From Anthoceros angustus (taxonomy: Eukaryota > Streptophyta > Anthocerotopsida > Anthocerotales > Anthocerotaceae): DNA of 64,000 nt. Below are positions 57,118-64,000 of this stretch, piece after piece. Numbering within the stretch: the first letter of the stretch is position 1; every line of letters starts with the position of its first letter. The translations under genes were made by a program, and so were the position numbers. The notes under the pieces are model-generated. The model was given only the letters and a program-made list of their open reading frames with translations. It was not told the DNA's origin and did not search any database. The DNA lies in the NCBI GenBank assembly GCA_010909165.1, contig VJWM01000019.1, forward strand, positions 1,612,001-1,676,000, written 5' to 3'.

Positions 57118-57657
57118 ATGTGTTCAAAATTATGGTCAAAATCACATTCTACTTCAAATTTACAAGGAGCTCCAGTAAAGGGTCGTGGGGACATTCCCTG
57201 TGGGGTTTGCAATGATTTAGCACCGACTTCACACTCCCTTTGTGCTGGGATCCGAAACCACAGTGTTACAATATATTGTCTTATATCAAGGGAATGGAAG
57301 CCACTTTTGCATCCGGGTTCACATTTACGGTGGCAAGGTATGGAAAATGTGCGGTTCCTCTATGGTAGAAAGGTGAGTAACGCAGAACGCGATGGGCGCA
57401 TGCCGCGCCATCGCACACCTTGGGCCCTTAGCCATTCCACAGCACCAAACAGTTCAACATGGCCTTTTGATATCCGTGTGAGCGGAAAAATCTCTGTAGT
57501 GTACCATGTTCTTGTGAACCCTCAACAAAACCACAATTTGGCATATCGGCTCGGAAAGGGCTGCCAAGTTTCACGGAAACATTGGGTTGGCGCCACCATT
57601 AAACGAATCCCACTAACAGAGCCATGGCAGCCCGGTGACAATGGAAGGGGCCACTAG
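57118..57657 (+). other. Unassigned 179-codon ORF in transposon-like DNA
   Basis: An open frame with several Cys/His pairs (GDIPCGVCNDLAPTSHSLC, GKGCQVSRKHW). It lies just upstream of transposase-like debris. No family is recognised. It may be a chance ORF or part of the neighbouring element, since the composition and surroundings are transposon-like. Confidence 0.25.
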
Positions 57658-57849
57658 GAATAGACGACAAAATGTGGTGCGGAAGGAGTGCGGCATGCCA
57701 TCGCAAAGGGTGTTACAAAGGGTTGCGCCATAAGTTCTTAGGAGCGGACCATGATCGGAATATATTTTGCCGTTGCTTATTCACTCCTCACCGACTCGAG
57801 ACCGTCGGGTTCTCCATGCCCAAGACACCGTCATCCCCATCATCCTCGT

Positions 57850-59435
57850 CCACCCGAGGGAGTGCAGGTTGAAGATGGGGACGGAGGGCACTTAACTTCT
57901 CTTTGATAGCTTTTTATCCACAGCATGATGTTTCCTAGAAGTGAGATTGAACCCATAGTACAATGACTCTTATGGACAAACAACTTCAATGTTGGGAGGC
58001 TTCCATGCTTTTGCACCTTTGTTGGTAGGAGGTAGTTCTCTGTCCTCCGGGTCCTAACAAAGTATTCTCCCCATACTTGCCCTCGTATGCATCTGTGCTC
58101 GGTTCGCCACCTGCACCAGAAGTAGGGGTCATCGGTCATGTGCACACTCAAGACCTTTGCAACCCAGAATGCCTGTGAGTGTCTCACAAGGTGACAATAA
58201 ACATACCTTTTTATCTCCATGATGTCACCATTCATCCGCTCGACCTCTTGTTCCCGTCTTTCCACACTCGTAAGCTCCCAAGTACATGTCCGTTGGAGGC
58301 ACGCCTCGCAATAAGGCTTGTCCAATATAGCCTCCTCCGAACTGCAGTGGTACAAGTGCATCTGCTGCAGATCTGTCATACCACTTCCTGTCTTTTCGCA
58401 TACAAAGGCCGATGTTATTGTCCACAATAGTTGCGATCTCCTCTTGATCCTCCAGTCACTCCACCACTCCTCCTCACCGTTAGATATGTGTTGGCTTTTG
58501 CAAACCCTTTCTTAAGTGGTCTACTCCATCCGTCGAGCTTCCATCAACGCCTTTCTTGTCCTTGGCCTCAGAGCTAGCAGGTTGTAGGTCCAATCTCGAT
58601 TTGGAATAAAAGACAAGAACTCCATCTTCTTGCTTCCCATAACGGTGAGGTCGAATCTTTTACTCCGAATAGCAGTTACTTTACCCCTGCGACTTTTCCT
58701 CCCGCGTGATTTTGAACCGGTGTTGGTATGATAGATTGTTTAGCTTGCGAACCGCAGCTTTAAACTTTAGCACTTTCCTTTTTCAAAGGCCGAGACGAAC
58801 GGAAGTGGAACCTCGGTCGACCTTCACTGGTTTGGCGTGAAAGCCTTGCTCAATATATCCCGCATGACGGAAGAGTTTTGCCTCTTTGTGCTTCAAATGT
58901 TTGGAAAACACGAGAACATTTGGTCCACTGGTCATGTGTGTGACCTACAAGAAGAAAGCCCACCTTCACTTTTTCAAAGTCCCCACTCCACGAGCATATT
59001 CGGATAAGCAAAGCGATTGATTCTTGTTCTCCGACATGTGTTGTCCAGTTGCAAATATAGAACCTTGGGAAGTAAGCCAACATATGTATGTATCACATCT
59101 TGGATAATGCATATGGTTAAATTAGCATCATTCCGCAAATTTGCGTAGTGCAGATACGCCCTGGACTTGAACGTGTGATTGTGGATCATACACCCCACCA
59201 CATGGACAGTAACACGGCAGTCTTCCTTTAGCTCCTTAGGCCATCTAAGTATATGCGGTAAGGATGTTTTTTTCTGATCCATGCCATCGATACATAACAA
59301 CATGTACTTGTGAGGCTCGGTGTATCCTTTCGTTCGATGTTTTGTCAACTTCTTCCGCTCCTCCATAAGCTTTATGCGATGTTTGTTCAACGCGTCCCGA
59401 TATATATCGCCTTCAACCAAACATGTCGTGTCCAT
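57850..59435 (-). pseudogene. DUF7869-type transposase-like remnant
   Basis: The minus strand carries, in order, VEGDIYRDALNKHRIKLMEE, KYMLLCIDGMDQKKTSLPHI (58974-59435 frame), HVVGCMIHNHTFKSRAYL, LTICIIQDVIHTYVGLLPKV, LYLQLDNTCRR and FAYPNMLVEWGL. The next frame follows with FEKVKVGFLLVGHTHDQ (58850-59083), then a C-terminal part with DDPYFWCRW (57850-58427). The order 'IDGMDQ...LQLDN...VGHTHDxxD' is that of DUF7869 proteins, which look like DDE-type transposases with acidic active-site residues. There are frameshifts near 58980 and a gap near 58500-58850. The element's ends were not found. Confidence 0.65.
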
Positions 59436-59479
59436 CCATGAAATATAACGTCATCGCTAACGGGACCAACCAACGGAGT

Positions 59480-59945
59480 TCGACATAACCCGTAGGGGCA
59501 AGGGGCAATAGCATGATGGCAACCCTCGGAAGGGTCATGCCCCAACAACCTAGGGATCCACCGTTGTATGGCCCAGCGGTCCTATCCCATCGTAAGGCGG
59601 GCGCCCGCCCCTCCCTACCGCCTCAATTAGGGATGTGGCATCGCGCCTCCCAAGCTCCTTTAGGGTTTAGGGTTCGCATGTTGCCGCCTCCTCTCCCCAT
59701 TGCACCCCTCACCCATGAGGGGCATCTGCTCCTCCTCCCACAACACATGAGGGCGCATGCCGCGTCCAACCCGGCCCCGCCCCCGGGTGCAATGTGGCAT
59801 GCGCCTTCCCTACCTCCTTTAGGGTTTAGGTCCCCGGCATGCCGCGCCTCCTCCTCTCCCCACTCGGCGTTCACCGCCTTCATCTGCGGGGCCGAACCGG
59901 TTGTGCCTCGACCAAGGTTCAACCTCCACCATCACAACGCCCACC
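59480..59945. other. GC-rich TE-like stretch with telomere-type motifs
   Basis: Contains TTTAGGGTTTAGGG-like motifs at ~59661 and ~59818, each followed by related text (TCGCATG / GGCATGCCGC...CCTCCTCTCCCC), so it is an internal duplication. Overlapping ORFs on both strands are not supported. Confidence 0.4.
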
Positions 59946-60645
59946 GTTAGATATCGGATGGCCTCACTTCTAACCTTTCACCCTGTTTATACCATGCCGA
60001 AAAAGCGGTGTGGAGCGATGAGCTTACCTTGATCCGTCTGCGATCCAAAGGTTCAATGTTGAACTTTAGACCGCAAAGAGAACATGTTGAAAACCGATTG
60101 GATTTGGGTATCTTCACGCTTGAAGTTCTCGCTCCCATAGTCTCGTAAAGTAAGCATACGAAATATCTGGCCCTTTTGCTCCATGCCACATTTGTATTGT
60201 GTCCACACTTCTAGTTTGGTGAAAGTGTCGAAGATTGTAGACTTCAACATTAGGCGGCGCTCGCCACCGCCGCCTTCATCCGCAGAAAACCGCACCCGAC
60301 CAAGGTTCAACCTCCACCACAACGCCCACCGTTAGATATCGGATGGCCTGCCACTTCTAACCTTTCACCTTTATACCATGCCGAAAAACGGTGTGGAGCG
60401 ATGAGCTTACCTTGATCCGTCTGCGATCCAAAGGTTCAATGTTGAACTTTAGACCGCAAAGAGAACATGTTGAAAACCGATTGATTTGGGTATCTTCACG
60501 CGCTTGAAGTTCTCGCTCCCATAGTCTCGTAAAGTAAGCATACGAAATATACTGCAATTTTTGCTCCATGCCACATTTGTATTGTGTCCACACTTCTAGT
60601 TTGGTGAAAGTGTCGAAGATTGTAGACTTCAACATTAGGCGCCGC
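59946..60645. repeat. Tandem duplication, two ~350-bp copies
   Basis: 59946-60300 and ~60330-60645 are near-identical. Both start CGTTAGATATCGGATGGCCT and run through CTTACCTTGATCCGTCTGCG and TTGAAAACCGATT to ACTTCAACATTAGGC. They differ by small indels at short motifs (for example CTCACTT versus CTGCCACTT). Confidence 0.85.
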
Positions 60646-61249
60646 CCGCTAATTGCGTAAATGTTGCATCCATCCATGCAATAGCGCCCAATGCATGAGA
60701 GGATTTCACCCGGGCTTGGCTTGCTACAATCCCATGGTGAATTCAACGGACTCGCCTTCACCTCCTCGTACCTTTCCGACCCTATGCAATACACCCTTCA
60801 AGGATTTCGTGCAACACTTGATTGGAACCGGTGCCTTCGTGAAAGTATGACTTTGTCTTTGCCATTCAACCATGGTCGTCTTACAAGGGTCTCTAGGAAT
60901 GTCTCCCCTCGGACCTTCCCAACCTAAGGAACCTTTGCCTCTTCCGAAACCTTCCTCGAAAGTCGTTGAATACATACTTTGTTGCAACACGGTTTCAAAA
61001 TCCTCCACGTGTCCGTCTCGCCTTCTTCAAGGAGACACCACCAGCCGTGTTTGCAAACGAAACGCAAGCTCGCTCGCAGGCTGCAATGTCTCCGACATTG
61101 GCTTCGGATGATATGTACCGCAGCCTGTGAGGTGAACGGGAGGGTGGGGAACGTTGTCGCCGCCAAGAATATCGCCCCCGATGCACCCAAAACTCCACAC
61201 GGAGGCGAGACCTCTCATTGCCCGCTGATGGCTCACTCGAGGGCGGGCA

Positions 61250-61794
61250 TCTCCTCGCTCTTGGGCTAAGTTCCATAGCCGCATACAAGTTCAAGTTCCG
61301 AGGCGTCGGTGGCACATAGGGGTGCACGAAGGTGATGAGTCCTTCTGAGCTGCAAGCATGTTTGCCGAATACAAGGTGAAGCTCATCGTCATCCAGCCGG
61401 TGATGATTACCATTGCAAACCCGCATGCCCGTGGCAGAGCAGTTGCTCGGAAAACATCCGGAACGCCGCGAATTATGAAACATGAGCTTTTCAACAAGCC
61501 GAATGTGGTCGCTCCCTTCGCTCGCAAAGTTTGCAAGCGCTTACGGAAATAGATCGCTGGATGCTCCTTTTTGTGCATGCGTCGCTTGAGTGCAACATAT
61601 GCGGACAAGTTCCTCCCATCCACTCGTCGATGCATGACACCCATCAGAACAACGACCCAGCGGATATAAACTACATTGAAGGAGCAGCAATCGCTTGAGC
61701 TACCTCGTATCCTCATCGGTATGGGTGGAGTGGAGCATGGTGTGACGTTCACGTCTCGCGGAACGCGAACGAGCCACCACAACCAGAGCAACAA
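61250..61794 (-). pseudogene. Possible PIF/Harbinger transposase remnant
   Basis: The minus strand reads VDGRNLSAYVALKRRMHKKE, then YFRKRLQTLRAKGATTFGLL, then IIRGVPDVF and ACGFAMVI. The order resembles the end of a Harbinger DDE domain (R...ExxFGLLKxRFxILRG...AC..LHN), but the key acidic residue and the final LHN are not preserved. It is weak evidence, and the region is full of other debris. Confidence 0.3.
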
Positions 61795-61940
61795 ACAAGG
61801 AGGTGGGCAAATTAGTATGAGACATCGGAGAACAAGCAGCTGGATGCCTTAGCGTCGAATATTTCCAGCATTCACTGTTGGAGAAGATCTACCTATCAAG
61901 TGCCGGATCCGACGCCGCCGTCATTTGCTGGCGGACATAA

Positions 61941-62612
61941 ATGTTGCGGCTTTTGCCGTTTGGTATCGGGAATCATTTAATGCAGGCACAGAACACCACG
62001 CCTGGAAAACATGGGCACCCGTTTTACGTAAAACCATGGCAAAGCAAGCGGGTGCCGAAAATTAGGGTTCCCAGAAAAATGGACACCTGTCAAACGCGGT
62101 GGCGATTACCGTCTGCCGCAGTTTTTAACCCCGGCCCTGACCTTTTTAGGGCAGTTCAACCTTACCGTAATGGAGCGTCCATCACGGCCTACACCGTGTT
62201 CACCAAGCCTGTGAGTTGCGCTCCACTTAGCGTGACGTCGGGATTGCGCCGCCCACGCCGCTTGTTCGTGATTTTTGTCAATTGCACGCGCCTGACTTCG
62301 TGCGGTGCGCGCATCCCACCTCCTTTTGCATTGAGGGAGAAGGGGGTAGTCACCGTAATCAGCTGCGCACATGCGGTATGGCAAGTGGGCGGTAGAAGGA
62401 ATTGGGGGCGAAGAAGAAACCCGCATGTAGACAAACCAAAACGTCGGAAGAGACCAAAAGGGAAGAAGGCGGGCTACCACGCAAAGGAGCCGTGCGTGGG
62501 TGGATGCACACCAAAGTTCGAGCCGACCGGTGTTCCAATTCGGGAGCACATTCTTCAAAAGCTAATGCCGATGTATCAGCCTGAACTCTCGGGATCCGGT
62601 CGGCAAAGGTGA
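61941..62612 (+). other. Unassigned 223-codon ORF
   Basis: An open frame rich in Arg, Pro and Lys, with a basic patch (RRNWGRRRNPHVDKPKRRK). No domain is recognised. It could be part of a transposon or a chance ORF in GC-rich DNA. Confidence 0.2.
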
Positions 62613-64000
62613 GCCTAAGGGAGGCGGGAGGGAAATCGAGATGGCCAAGTCACAAAAGCCAGGCTGGATTCTAATCCTCACCTTTTACGTTTGAGGCTGT
62701 TCAATTCTGCGACACACTAAGATTGATGAGACAATTCTCGGAGAAGGGACATGACCGCAGAGCTCAAGAAGACAATGTGGTGTGGACACCCATGCTGAAA
62801 TTGTGGATTTATGGCCACAATGGTGCTGCCGAATCGAGGGTGGGTATGTGGTCCGGCAACTTTGATAGAAGCGGAAGGAGATCCGGATATTCACTCTGGT
62901 GACTTCAAAGCCTTATGGGTTTGAAGCTTTGCCTGGAAGATTACAGTGTGTTCGTGTTGAGCATAGCTTGCACGAAAAAGAGCCACGAAGGCTATCTCTT
63001 AAATTCGGAAGCTCTTCGATAGGATTGTAAGTGTGTGTCTTTGGAAGTCATTGATTTTGAAGTTTTGGAACATCATTGCATCCACTTAACACTTTTGGCA
63101 CTTCTAACGCTTGGGCGTAATGCAAGGAATTTTTATCGATGCTTATGTGAGGTGATTACAAGTTCTATCATCAATCACCGCCGGAGATGTCTTTAGAAGG
63201 ACCAGTGGCTATCTCGACTATGAACCGGAAGGAGATGAGGACGAGGCGCAGTATGGACCCTCGTGAAGAGGATGGCCCTATGAGTCTTGGTCGCAGATGA
63301 CGAAATGTCGGAGGAGGACGGATAAGAGGACTAGAATGGAATTTGCTTCCATAATGCTCGGGCATCCATGCCGGGTGCCCACTATTCCTTCCAATCCAGA
63401 TGAGGACATGGGTCGCAAAGTGGGGAATTGCTGTGATACATGGAGTTGGGTACCCCAGTGCATCGGGTTTATATCGTGGTATGAAGGCATGGGAGGAAAC
63501 ACGATAATTTTTGAAGGGGGATATCGACTTCGGCCGAGACAAGACCCCCTTGTCACTTAAGAACACCTTACCTAGAACAAAGATATGTGCCCTACTTTGA
63601 TAATGCACACACCCTTTCCGAGGTCATATCTTTGATAAAAGATGCACTTTCAAGTCTACACCCGAGAACCGGAGCATGAGGGTGTGGGCCCGCTTATGCT
63701 TTAGTAGAATGCATAGAGGGCTGCCATTTTCATATGTTTATTACAACCGAAAACTTTTACTTTCAAGTGGTGGAACACAATGAAAACAATCTGTACTAGC
63801 GGAGTCTCATTTAAGTGGTCGTGAGAACATTGCAACAAACAATCAAGGAGGAAGTGGTCATCAAGATCGACAATAGCCATTCAAGAGTGCGGCCCGGCGA
63901 CTCATCCATGCGCCGAACCGAGTCACCACCGCCATATTCGAGGCGGTCCATATCCTCCGCCTCGAAGTTGTCGCTCTCTCCATTGCTTGCTCGTCTTCAA
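62613..64000. other. No gene recognised to window end
   Basis: Short ORFs on both strands (for example plus 63297-63560 and minus 63171-63608) overlap each other and lack recognisable motifs. The sequence looks like further transposon-derived DNA. Confidence 0.4.

Noticed and set aside
63171-63608. 145-codon minus ORF
   Set aside because: Overlaps a plus ORF of similar length; neither shows a domain.

Overview
This window is eukaryotic nuclear DNA from a land plant. The genes are plant housekeeping genes with short GT-AG introns, mostly about 46-115 bp: plastid SufB, leaf-type ferredoxin, a zincless FPG-type DNA glycosylase, complex I B4, HOP2 and carotenoid dioxygenases. Ty1/Copia retrotransposons are abundant. 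Small introns, dense genes and Copia-rich blocks point to an early-diverging vascular plant, most likely a lycophyte such as Selaginella. That assignment is inference from gene content and intron size.

Layout. 1-23.4 kb is a tandem array. A 1.7-1.9 kb segment 'A' carries the 5' part of a membrane glycosyltransferase gene (GT39/ArnT-like). It occurs three times (127-2029, 10979-12715, 21680-23417), and two near-identical ~8.95 kb blocks of nested Copia elements lie between the copies. Only the first A keeps the glycosyltransferase exon with the DDTEP motif. From 23.5 to 47.1 kb is a compact genic island: a small membrane-protein gene, an RsmI-type rRNA methyltransferase, mitochondrial-type ribosomal protein uL1, SufB, a conserved plant protein of unknown function, NDUFB4, FPG1, a DedA/VTT protein, HOP2 and ferredoxin. 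Four pairs are divergently arranged with 400-570 bp between start codons. The island holds a mosaic pseudogene (27.2-28.5 kb) copied from two loci 10-15 kb away in permuted order, and a 2.7 kb foldback element (34.07-36.76 kb) with a 67-bp minisatellite core and telomere-like motifs. From 47.5 to 55 kb are two tandem carotenoid cleavage dioxygenase copies: a decayed one (48.5-50.7 kb) and a largely intact one (51.6-54.9 kb). From 56.3 to 64 kb is transposon debris, including a DUF7869-type transposase-like remnant and possible PIF/Harbinger remains.

Function. The genic island is rich in organelle-directed proteins (plastid Fe-S assembly by SufB and its likely client ferredoxin, mitochondrial ribosome, complex I, organellar rRNA methylation) and in DNA repair and recombination (FPG1, HOP2). 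They are neighbours, not an operon. Exon models for RsmI, uL1, SufB, FPG1, HOP2, NDUFB4 and the unknown gene were assembled by hand. Splice phase agrees at every junction and the proteins have family-typical lengths. No CRISPR, tRNA or rRNA gene was recognised.
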